Origin: Chryseobacterium oranimense
GTDB lineage: Bacteria; Bacteroidota; Bacteroidia; Flavobacteriales; Weeksellaceae
DNA length: 64,000 nucleotides
Direction of reading: 5' to 3'
Assembly (NCBI RefSeq): GCF_900129755.1
Contig: NZ_FQWT01000005.1
Span: 186,001 to 250,000 of the forward strand
Shown here: positions 47,956-55,400 of the stretch, piece after piece
Layout of the letters: the number at the start of each line of letters is the position of its first letter
Position numbering within the stretch: position 1 is the stretch's first letter
The notes under the pieces: model-generated
Databases searched by the model: none
Told to the model about the DNA's origin: nothing
Seen by the model: the letters and a program-made list of their open reading frames with translations, nothing else
Program-made: the position numbers and the translations under genes

Positions 47956-48150
47956 CAAAGATAGACCCGATCCGGGTAAGGAAAAAGTTTTTGGGTGCAA
48001 ATCTGAAATATTGTAGTAATACTACGATTTGATGTAGTAATTCTACGACTTTTGAGTTAACATAATACTGTAAATGCCTGTTTAAGGTGGAAATAGTGTT
48101 TTTAAGAGGATTTAATCTACCCACATTTTTACACTATAATGGGAAATATT
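47956..48150 (-). promoter_or_regulatory. hcp1 regulatory block
   Basis: Read on the minus strand: -7 box TATCTTTG at 47956-47963; 50 bp further upstream a palindrome GTAGTAATACTAC (48013-48025); 21 bp beyond that GTAGTAATTCTAC (48034-48046); and a distal conserved element with TTTTACACT at 48127-48135 followed by GGGAAATATT. All these parts recur with the same spacing at hcp2. The palindromes are a likely activator or repressor site specific to T6SS promoters. Confidence 0.75.
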
Positions 48151-48156
48151 AAAATA

Positions 48157-48187
48157 AAATCAGACCTTCCGATCTGATTTTTTATAT
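48157..48187 (-). terminator. Terminator of the VgrG-effector operon
   Basis: AAAATCAGA and TCTGATTTT pair around a short loop, followed by TTTTA. It lies 27 bp past the ankyrin gene stop. Confidence 0.8.
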
Positions 48188-48213
48188 TTGATTATGTGTT
48201 GTTCCGGTTTTCT

Positions 48214-49125
48214 TTATTTTCCTTTTACAATAGCCAAATCTTCCTGATACCGGTTTTCACCGTAATTCTTTTTGAAGTTTACTGATATTTTATCTTTAGG
48301 GCTTAAATTTTCATACAACTTTATTCTAAGCTTAGCTTCTGCTATTGTATCTTTTTGGTAAGGGAAGTGAACATTGTATTTTTCAATGAGCTGTTTTTTT
48401 AGTGCTAATATTTCATTTAAATTTTCCGTTTTATTAAACTTCCTTTGATTTTCTTCCTCAAACTGAATATAGCTAGCCATCGGACAAATATTCGTTCCAG
48501 AAATAACAGGCTGTCCCCCTTTTTCCAAAAAATAAATAGCAATGTTTAGATCATCTCTTGCTGCTGCTTCCATAATATTACTTCCATTAAAAGAGATATT
48601 ATTAATATCAGCACCATTCTGAATCAAATAATCGATCATTTTTCTTTCAGTATTCTCAAGCCCTCCAATCATCATAGCGTCACATAACGGGGAATCTCCT
48701 AAAGCAGGATTAGGATTAGCTTTATACTTAAAAAGCAATTGAAGCATTTCATAGTTATTAAGGGCTACTGCATGGTTTAGAGGAGATTCTAATCCTTCAT
48801 TAGGAACTATAATATTAGGATCAGCACCCAATTTCAGCAGATCTTCCATTGCATTAAGGTTTTCAATGATAGAAGCATACATAAGCAATGTATATCCTGT
48901 TTCTTCCTGTAATTTGTTCAGATCAATGTTTTTTTCCTTAATAACTTGTTTCATACCGGCAAGATCTCCATCAAACATTTTTTGAGCAGCTAATAAACCG
49001 TCTCCTTTGAACATTTTTGAAGGAGGATACTGGTTTCTATTTTCTTTTTTACGAGATCTGAGACTAAAATCTGAACAGGAAAAAAATGTCATGGTGTAAA
49101 GTATTAGTAAAATAATTGGTTTCAT
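48214..49125 (-). CDS. Ankyrin-repeat lipoprotein, probable immunity protein
   Basis: A 303-residue protein with a lipoprotein signal (FFSC, Cys17) and three to five ankyrin repeats at about 50-215 (GYTLLMYASIIENLNAMEDLLKLGADPN, SPLNHAVALNNYEMLQLLFKYKANPN, KMIDYLIQNGADI). It starts one base after the lipase effector stop, so it is made with it. Ankyrin proteins next to T6SS lipase effectors commonly serve as immunity proteins; periplasmic anchoring fits protection of phospholipids. The role is inferred from context. Confidence 0.72.
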   Translation of the reverse strand: MKPIILLILYTMTFFSCSDFSLRSRKKENRNQYPPSKMFKGDGLLAAQKMFDGDLAGMKQVIKEKNIDLNKLQEETGYTLLMYASIIENLNAMEDLLKLGADPNIIVPNEGLESPLNHAVALNNYEMLQLLFKYKANPNPALGDSPLCDAMMIGGLENTERKMIDYLIQNGADINNISFNGSNIMEAAARDDLNIAIYFLEKGGQPVISGTNICPMASYIQFEEENQRKFNKTENLNEILALKKQLIEKYNVHFPYQKDTIAEAKLRIKLYENLSPKDKISVNFKKNYGENRYQEDLAIVKGK

Positions 49126-49126
49126 A

Positions 49127-50374
49127 TTATGAATTATTTGCTACAACGTCTGTATTAATATTGGCTACCATAGCCTGAAGTGCATCTGCATACGCACCAT
49201 GTCCACTTCCTAAGGTTTTAATACCAAGCCCTTCATTATCTTCAATATATCCGAAGATTTCATGTTGTTCTCCTAAGGCTCTTGGTGCCGCTCCAGTAAG
49301 ACCACCTACTAAAGCAATTTTATTAAGGCCGGGAATTCTTGAAAATGCCAATGTAGCAAGTAATCCTTCCCTGTTATTTTGCAATCCGTTGAGGATATCA
49401 TTGCTTGTACTATAGTTGATGATATTTGAAGTTGATCCTACAGCTTTCTTTTCATCAAGATACTTCAGGGTATTACTATGTACTCCTCTGGCATTGAAAG
49501 TATAACCAGGAAGTCCTGTATAGTAGGAAGCCATAGCACTATTTCCTCCTCCTAATGAGTGCCCCGTAAATTTCACTTTTCCGTTAGTTGCCTCATTCAT
49601 CTTTTTGGCAAGGTTTCTCGTCTTTTCTATCTGAGGTGTATTAAAGCCAAAGGCTTGTCCTCCATCTTCTATTACCCAGTCTTTTACAAACTGATCACCG
49701 GCCTCCGAGCCTCTAAAAGCTACAAAATATTCTCCAGTATCTTTATTGTAGTACAAAGACGAAAAGAAACCGTTATCTTTATTTGTATTAAAATCTTTTT
49801 TTGTTAATACTCCAGGTCCGAATAATTTATCCAATTCATTCTGATCATCAGTATTGATTCGGGTATATCCGCCTATAGCAGTATTTTGTCCTTTATTATC
49901 TTCGTAAGAATCCTGAGCCATTTTACTGGCAGTAACAGCTTCCTGTAATTGGACAACCGGTAGATGAAAAGTAACCTCTCCTCCTATGAAACAATGTAAA
50001 CTGGAATTTTGAAGTAAAGGTTTTTTCTTTTCAATTCTAACTTTTGGATGGGTGTTTTTCCAATCACTTCCTTTGCATAGAAATGAACAGATATTCAGGC
50101 AGTCATCAATAAGAGCACTTCCAGCCCAGGCCGCGGCGGCTAAAACAAAAAGTCCTCCGGAAAAAGCTGCTGCTACAGCAACTCCGGCTAAAGCTCCGGC
50201 GATCATCATTTCAGGACAAATAAAATTGTCTTTAAAACGGTCGTCCTCCGTAGCCATTAGTTTGGCCCCTTTTTTCAAATTTACTGAAGACTGGGAACTG
50301 ACTCCAATTCCTATAAGCCTTCTGCCTTTACTACAGATAAGCGGAGTACCTTGTGCGATATATAATTGACTCAT
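49127..50374 (-). CDS. T6SS effector: PAAR-like domain fused to class 3 lipase
   Basis: A 415-residue protein. The N-terminal 55 residues (YIAQGTPLICSKGRR, DNFICPEMM) fit a DUF4280/PAAR-like spike tip. A glycine- and alanine-rich hydrophobic stretch (57-92) may cross the target membrane. The C-terminal part is a class 3 lipase: nucleophile Ser273 in GHSLGGG, probable Asp326 (STSND) and His392 (SGHGAYAD), and oxyanion region VAFRGSE. It likely rides on VgrG into neighbour cells and cleaves phospholipids. It is encoded after VgrG and an unassigned protein, and directly before the ankyrin lipoprotein. Confidence 0.82.
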   Translation of the reverse strand: MSQLYIAQGTPLICSKGRRLIGIGVSSQSSVNLKKGAKLMATEDDRFKDNFICPEMMIAGALAGVAVAAAFSGGLFVLAAAAWAGSALIDDCLNICSFLCKGSDWKNTHPKVRIEKKKPLLQNSSLHCFIGGEVTFHLPVVQLQEAVTASKMAQDSYEDNKGQNTAIGGYTRINTDDQNELDKLFGPGVLTKKDFNTNKDNGFFSSLYYNKDTGEYFVAFRGSEAGDQFVKDWVIEDGGQAFGFNTPQIEKTRNLAKKMNEATNGKVKFTGHSLGGGNSAMASYYTGLPGYTFNARGVHSNTLKYLDEKKAVGSTSNIINYSTSNDILNGLQNNREGLLATLAFSRIPGLNKIALVGGLTGAAPRALGEQHEIFGYIEDNEGLGIKTLGSGHGAYADALQAMVANINTDVVANNS

Positions 50375-50393
50375 AGCGATCGTAGATTAATTG

Positions 50394-51248
50394 TTACTTT
50401 TTATTTAACCTTATATGATATCTGCAGACATATATCATTTTTTCATTAAGCTCTTCCTTCACGTGAAATAAGACTTCCGAGAGTACTGAATCCTGATTAT
50501 AAATATATTCTCCTTCTATTGCATACTTGTACTCCAAAGGATTGACCAGGGTTCTCTGGTATTTTTCCTTGTATACATTTTCAAACCGGGATTGGCTTTC
50601 CTTACTTTTTCCTTCCAGCTTTACCGTATATCCTCCTTCTTTGTTTCCGGAAATTCTGTAAGCAGAGCTGTAATTCAACTCTTCTCCGGGAAAAAGCGTA
50701 GATAAAGTAGTTCTTACAGGAATCTCATAGGTAAAACTTCCTCCTGCAAATACCGGTAAAGGGTAAAACATAATCTGGTACAATAAATTACGTCCTATAT
50801 TACGATCTATATTATTAAACTCTTTATCGTAGATCTGAATAAAGGTTTTATAACTTTCTTTTACCAGCTCAAAAAAGTGCAGGTCTTTTTTTATCTCTTC
50901 CCACTTCCTTAAAATTTCATCCTTGTTGGTGACTTCATTAATGCTTTTATCTGTATTCAAAGATAATTCTACCACCTCCGTCGCTTTATTTATTTTTTCA
51001 AGAATTTCATAAAAAGCCTGCATCTGGCCGTCTGACTGAATATATCTCTGGGCAGAAGACTCAACAGCGATGTGGTTGTATTCTCCCGGTATGATGGTCC
51101 AGTCTTGTTCTATTTCTGTCTGGTTTGCTTTTCCAGTTCCTAATGTAAGATAGGACTTTATATTGATTTGATATTCTGCTTTTTTATACCAGGCATATTT
51201 AAATCCTGATAAGTCATTGTTTTCTTCATGATTCGGTTCCAATGCCAT
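50394..51248 (-). CDS. Unassigned protein between VgrG and lipase effector (candidate adaptor)
   Basis: A 284-residue soluble protein with no signal peptide and no motif that I recognise. N- and C-terminal thirds are beta-rich (YQINIKSYLTLG, YVCRYHIRLNKK); the middle is helical (TDKSINEVTNKDEILRKWEEIKKDL). Its place 36 bp after vgrG and 19 bp before the PAAR-lipase gene is where proteobacterial T6SS effector chaperones (DUF4123, DUF1795, DUF2169) are encoded, but it does not look like any of them. An adaptor role is a hypothesis. Confidence 0.6.
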   Translation of the reverse strand: MALEPNHEENNDLSGFKYAWYKKAEYQINIKSYLTLGTGKANQTEIEQDWTIIPGEYNHIAVESSAQRYIQSDGQMQAFYEILEKINKATEVVELSLNTDKSINEVTNKDEILRKWEEIKKDLHFFELVKESYKTFIQIYDKEFNNIDRNIGRNLLYQIMFYPLPVFAGGSFTYEIPVRTTLSTLFPGEELNYSSAYRISGNKEGGYTVKLEGKSKESQSRFENVYKEKYQRTLVNPLEYKYAIEGEYIYNQDSVLSEVLFHVKEELNEKMIYVCRYHIRLNKK

Positions 51249-51284
51249 GCCTTGCTAAGTTTTTTTAGAATAAATTGACCAACA

Positions 51285-53480
51285 CTAGTTAATATCGACT
51301 TTACTTCCGGTAATAAACAGATCCCCTGTTGCATTGATGGAAGTGATCGACTGACTGTGAATACTCAGCTTATCCTGCGTTACCAATAAAGCATTCTGCA
51401 GCGAATTCAAATCCAGCATTCCTTCTTTGGCAGAAATAGTGATTCCTTCTTTGGTGATGGTAATGCTGTTTTCGCCTACTTTTAATTCAATTTTTGTTTT
51501 TCCTTCCACCGATATGTTTCCGCTGGCATCCATTTTTAAAACCGAATTAGCCGCTCCGCCATCTTTTCCACCTACATTAATAGAACTCGTACTTCCGGCA
51601 TTGACTGTATTATTGTTTCCTACGTTGACTGTTTTGTTATTATTGGCATTGGTCTGCGCATTTCCAGCACCGTCAAATTTCATATTGGCGCCGCCCTGAT
51701 CAGTCAGAAAAACAGAACCTTCACCATCATTTAATTCTAACTTATTTCCGCTTCGGCTGCTTAAGCTTTTGATGTTATTACCGGTTCCGCCTCCGCCTCC
51801 GATTCCACCATGGAACATTCCTCCCATAACAAACGGACGGTCCGGATGCTGATGCACAAAATTGACAATAACCTGATCGCCAACCTCCGGAACAGCCATA
51901 AATCCTCTGTTCTTACTTACTTTATCGCTGCTTCCTGCATCAGGAGTCATTACCCGTATAAATTCGGTAGTGTCCGGCCCTCCCTGCCAGTCAAACTGAA
52001 CTTTCACCCTTCCCTGGTTTAAAGGATCGGTATTGGAAATTACCTTGGCAAATTGCGGTTCTGCTTTCGGGGTATCAAATTCCGGGCGGGGAATAAATCC
52101 CGTATCTGCCGCAATAGCCTCAAAAGTACCGTCATAATAACCTCTTGCATTAACTTCATGGATCACTTCCACGATCATTAATTTGGTAAAATAAGAAGTA
52201 TCGTTGGTATCTGTTTTTCGCATTTCAATATCTGCCGTACATCCGGGATATAAGAACGGAACAGTCGTAGACCCTGAAGTAATGAAAACCTCTGATGCTT
52301 TGCTTCCTGCCGTTCCTTTCTGGGAAGCATCAATATCCATAAATGATGTGGCTTTGATGGGAGCTACCCGTAAAGAAGGGGTTTTAAAGGTTTTTTCTGA
52401 TATTTCGTAAGCCCGTTTGGCAATATCTGAAGTATGATTGATCTTCGAGCTGCCTGTAACAAGTTTCTCATTTTTACTGCTGTTATAGCCATAAAAGCTA
52501 GGGCTTACATGTTGCGCCCTCATTTTGATAGCAATATCGCTTACACTGCTTCCATAGGTAAGCTTTACCGGTTTTTCCTGTGGCGGAAGTTTTCCGAAAT
52601 GAAGGACTTCCCCGTCGTAATAAAACTGCTCACCGTAGGCTTCAGCAATTCTTGCCAGGTAATTATAATGGGTTTCTTCATATTGGGAGCTGTAAGGAAC
52701 GTTTCCATGCTGGGCATCTACCCTGAAATCGAACTTATTTTGTCCCAACCCTTCTTTAATGACATGATCGGCAATACTGTTCAGGCTCACTTCCTGCCCG
52801 CCCCCGAAACTCTGAATGTGAGGTGCGGCATCCAAAAGTACAGTCGGGCTGAATCCTTTAAGAACGATATTTCCAAGGCTTCCTTTTTCCTGACTGAATC
52901 CTACTTCTGTAATAACGCCCACAAAGTTACGTTCGGGGCCCTGCTCAATGTCTTTATATTTAAATACTACTGTGATTCTTTTTCCTAAAAAGCTTTGTGC
53001 TTCCTGTAAATTATGGTTTTCTGCACTTCCTAAGGTGTCATAAGCAAGAACAAGACTGAATTCGTGATGCTTTGAAGCACTCTGAACCAGCTTAAAATGT
53101 TTGAAGTGCCTGATTACCTGCCCTTCCACTACAATATCAAGCATAACCACCCGGTTGATTCCTGCAATAATACTTTCCGGGATAGCCTGTGCGTTATGTA
53201 TTTTGGAAGTGGGCTGTTTGGACCATACCTTGTTTTCGGTAACGGATGGATCGTTGGGAACCATAGTCTGGTTCATAAACATTTTAGTGCTCTGGGAAGA
53301 GCCGGAATAAATGTCCTGTGCTTTTTTTGCAGACTTTTTAATGGCTTCATCCGCTTTGTGAAGCTTATCCTCTGCTTTTTGTACAGCAAGATCTTCAGCA
53401 TTGTTAAGCTGCTCTGCTGCTATATCTTTTATACCGCCTTTCGGACCCTGTACTTTTATCGATTGATCATCTTTAAACAT
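51285..53480 (-). CDS. vgrG: T6SS spike protein VgrG (TssI)
   Basis: A 731-residue VgrG. Residues from about 105 are the gp27-like base (INRVVMLDIVVEGQVIRHFKHFKLVQSAS), followed by the gp5 OB-fold (about 470-560: FAKVISNTDPLNQGRVKVQFDWQG, TPDAGSSDKVSKNRGFMAVPEVGDQVIVNFVHQHPDRPFVMGGMFHGG) and a triple-stranded beta-helix rich in N, G and V. No C-terminal effector domain. The N-terminal 100 residues are an unusual addition, with a charged helix (QLNNAEDLAVQKAEDKLHKADEAIKKSAKK) that could be a coiled coil. It heads the effector operon. Confidence 0.92.
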   Translation of the reverse strand: MFKDDQSIKVQGPKGGIKDIAAEQLNNAEDLAVQKAEDKLHKADEAIKKSAKKAQDIYSGSSQSTKMFMNQTMVPNDPSVTENKVWSKQPTSKIHNAQAIPESIIAGINRVVMLDIVVEGQVIRHFKHFKLVQSASKHHEFSLVLAYDTLGSAENHNLQEAQSFLGKRITVVFKYKDIEQGPERNFVGVITEVGFSQEKGSLGNIVLKGFSPTVLLDAAPHIQSFGGGQEVSLNSIADHVIKEGLGQNKFDFRVDAQHGNVPYSSQYEETHYNYLARIAEAYGEQFYYDGEVLHFGKLPPQEKPVKLTYGSSVSDIAIKMRAQHVSPSFYGYNSSKNEKLVTGSSKINHTSDIAKRAYEISEKTFKTPSLRVAPIKATSFMDIDASQKGTAGSKASEVFITSGSTTVPFLYPGCTADIEMRKTDTNDTSYFTKLMIVEVIHEVNARGYYDGTFEAIAADTGFIPRPEFDTPKAEPQFAKVISNTDPLNQGRVKVQFDWQGGPDTTEFIRVMTPDAGSSDKVSKNRGFMAVPEVGDQVIVNFVHQHPDRPFVMGGMFHGGIGGGGGTGNNIKSLSSRSGNKLELNDGEGSVFLTDQGGANMKFDGAGNAQTNANNNKTVNVGNNNTVNAGSTSSINVGGKDGGAANSVLKMDASGNISVEGKTKIELKVGENSITITKEGITISAKEGMLDLNSLQNALLVTQDKLSIHSQSITSINATGDLFITGSKVDIN

Positions 53481-53616
53481 AATAAGTGTTTTGTTTAAAT
53501 TATAATAAATTCTGAATAGCTTCCGGCAAATACGGAGGCAGCTTTCAATCCTTACGTAACGCTTATAATAAGATTCCGAAGGACCATTTTGAACGTGATA
53601 TGTCCAAATATGGCAA

Positions 53617-53655
53617 AAACAGAATAGTATATTCTTTCGAATACACTATCCTGTA
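53617..53655 (-). terminator. hcp2 terminator
   Basis: On the minus strand CAGGATAGTGTATTC pairs with GAATATACTATTCTG around a GAAA-type loop and is followed by TTTTT. It is 35 bp after the hcp2 stop. Confidence 0.8.
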
Positions 53656-53688
53656 CCAATTTATTTTTACTAAGATGATTGTTCAGGA

Positions 53689-54099
53689 TTAATGACCTGA
53701 TGAAGGCCACATTCCGCGGTACTCGGAGTTACCTAAAGTGATAACTTCTGCACTAACAACGAAACTGATCAGCATACTGTTTTCGTCAACAGCGTCGAAG
53801 TCTACTTCATGCTGGATCACATAACCGTTTTCCCACTTCAGGGTAGTAAGCGTACCTTCTTCGTGAGATTTGTTGAAAGTAACTTCACCTGTTGTAGGCT
53901 TGTACTTTCCATTCAGTAAGCTTTCAAGGATGTCCGATTTTTCAGTAGCTTCTACTGTAATTTTGATCAGTGCATTGGAGGGATCCGATGCTACACGTCC
54001 TGAAACGTCTGTAGATCTGGATACGCTGTAGTTAAGCTTTAATAATTTTTGCTCTTCTCCTCCGTTGAATTTTAAGATTCCTCTTGAATTTGCTGCCAT
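53689..54099 (-). CDS. tssD: T6SS tube protein Hcp (TssD), copy 2
   Basis: A 136-residue T6SS-iii Hcp, 130/136 identical to copy 1 (E16, I47, V104, E106, V115 and N124 here). It lies between the VgrG operon and the lytic transglycosylase, with its own terminator (53617-53655) and the same regulatory block. Identical runs within otherwise diverged codons (for example the GAAGAAGGTACGCTTACTAC region) suggest exchange between copies. Confidence 0.93.
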   Translation of the reverse strand: MAANSRGILKFNGGEEQKLLKLNYSVSRSTDVSGRVASDPSNALIKITVEATEKSDILESLLNGKYKPTTGEVTFNKSHEEGTLTTLKWENGYVIQHEVDFDAVDENSMLISFVVSAEVITLGNSEYRGMWPSSGH

Positions 54100-54152
54100 G
54101 ATTTGTAAATTTTAATCGTTAATATTTTGTGATTTGGTGATTGATTGTATAG

Positions 54153-54348
54153 CAAAGATAAAACGTCATATTTTAATAAAAAACCTTTTGAATATAAATT
54201 TGAAATTTTGTAGTAATTCTACGATTTGATGTAGTAATTCTACGACAATAGATTTAAACAACACACTCAATGTATTGATTATTAATTATTTGAATCAAAT
54301 TAAAAACTACGATTAATAAGATCATTTTACACTTAAACGAGAAATATT
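54153..54348 (-). promoter_or_regulatory. hcp2 regulatory block
   Basis: Read on the minus strand: TATCTTTG at 54153-54160; 50 bp upstream GTAGTAATTCTAC (54210-54222); 21 bp further GTAGTAATTCTAC (54231-54243); and the distal element with TTTTACACT at 54325-54333 followed by GAGAAATATT. The spacing matches hcp1 to the base for the first three parts and to one base for the fourth. Confidence 0.75.
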
Positions 54349-54404
54349 AAGATTTTTTTAAGATTCATTAGCTTGTTTTTAACAAGTTTAAAATTGAAAT
54401 CATA

Positions 54405-54437
54405 TAAAAAAGCCGTCTCTAAAAATAGGACGGCTGT
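54405..54437 (-). terminator. Terminator after lytic transglycosylase gene
   Basis: AGCCGTC and GACGGCT form a stem; TTTTTT follows on the minus strand. It lies 20 bp past the stop. Confidence 0.85.
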
Positions 54438-54456
54438 AGAATATAATCATCTTAGT

Positions 54457-55329
54457 TTATTGCTGTTGTACATGGGCTCCCTCCCTTATGGAACGGGAAA
54501 GGATTTTATTTTTTTTCAGGAGAAAGTCCGGCATAAGATCGGTGGGGAGATATAAAAGACTCTCGCCCTTTTTTTGTAATTCTTCAGTAATTCCGGGATT
54601 CCAGGCAAGAATTTCACTCTTATCCACATCCAGTTCATCAGCGATGATATCCAGATTGAATCCTGCATTAATTTCGGTTTCCTGAAGAGGTGCGGCATTG
54701 TTTCTGCCACTCCCGCCTTCTGTAAAGAAAACTTTATTAAGCCTTGCAGAATTATAGTTATTCAAAACACTTTCCAGCTCACCGGTTGCATAACAGGCAT
54801 TCAGGTATTTTTTTACGTGATTGATTGTCTCCGCAGGAAGGTATTTGGAATATATGTGATACTGTGTAGAACCTGCGTTCTGCATTGCTTTGGCAATATT
54901 TCCCTCACCGCAGTTATAGGCTGCTACCACTGTGATCCAGTCGCCATACTTTTTATAGAGATTTCCAAGGGAAACTACTGCTGTTTTTGTACTTTTATAC
55001 ACATCGGTACGGTTCTGCTCCGTAAGTCCGTATTGATTGGCGTGCGCAGTCATAAACTGCCATATTCCTACTGCTCCGGCTCCTGAGGTTATATTTCTGT
55101 TGAAATGTGACTCTATCAGGGCAAGGTTTCTTAAATGCCTGGGCAGTCCCTTCTGTACCAATGAATATTCGATGAATTCAACGATTTCTTTATTGGCATT
55201 GATAATATTGTTATACCTCCTTACACTACTTTCTGAAGTGTCTGAAGGTTCCAGAAACTGTCCGTTCATCATCGCAAAACTTCCTGTCAGCATAAGTGCT
55301 GTAAAGATATTTCTGAATGCGGTTTTCAT
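54457..55329 (-). CDS. T6SS-associated lytic transglycosylase with LysM domain
   Basis: A 290-residue exported protein (signal peptide 1-23, MMNGQ). An SLT/goose-lysozyme-like domain has catalytic Glu73 (LALIESHF), the GAGAVGIWQFM motif at 83-93 and AAYNCGEGNI at about 134-143. A single LysM domain lies at about 220-270 (NLDIIADELDVDKSEILAWNP). It would cut peptidoglycan in the periplasm. Set between hcp2 and clpV, it may open the wall for T6SS assembly; an effector role cannot be excluded. Confidence 0.8.
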   Translation of the reverse strand: MKTAFRNIFTALMLTGSFAMMNGQFLEPSDTSESSVRRYNNIINANKEIVEFIEYSLVQKGLPRHLRNLALIESHFNRNITSGAGAVGIWQFMTAHANQYGLTEQNRTDVYKSTKTAVVSLGNLYKKYGDWITVVAAYNCGEGNIAKAMQNAGSTQYHIYSKYLPAETINHVKKYLNACYATGELESVLNNYNSARLNKVFFTEGGSGRNNAAPLQETEINAGFNLDIIADELDVDKSEILAWNPGITEELQKKGESLLYLPTDLMPDFLLKKNKILSRSIREGAHVQQQ

Positions 55330-55400
55330 TTTTTAATATGTTTTTATGGCTAAAAGGCAAAAAGGCTAAGAGGCTAAACCACCCATGAGCCTTCTGTGTA

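Noticed and set aside
48013..48046. Repeats GTAGTAATTCTAC as a minimal CRISPR array
   Set aside because: Units are 13 bp with 8-bp intervals that are themselves conserved; no cas genes. The fixed distance to a promoter box marks them as regulatory sites.
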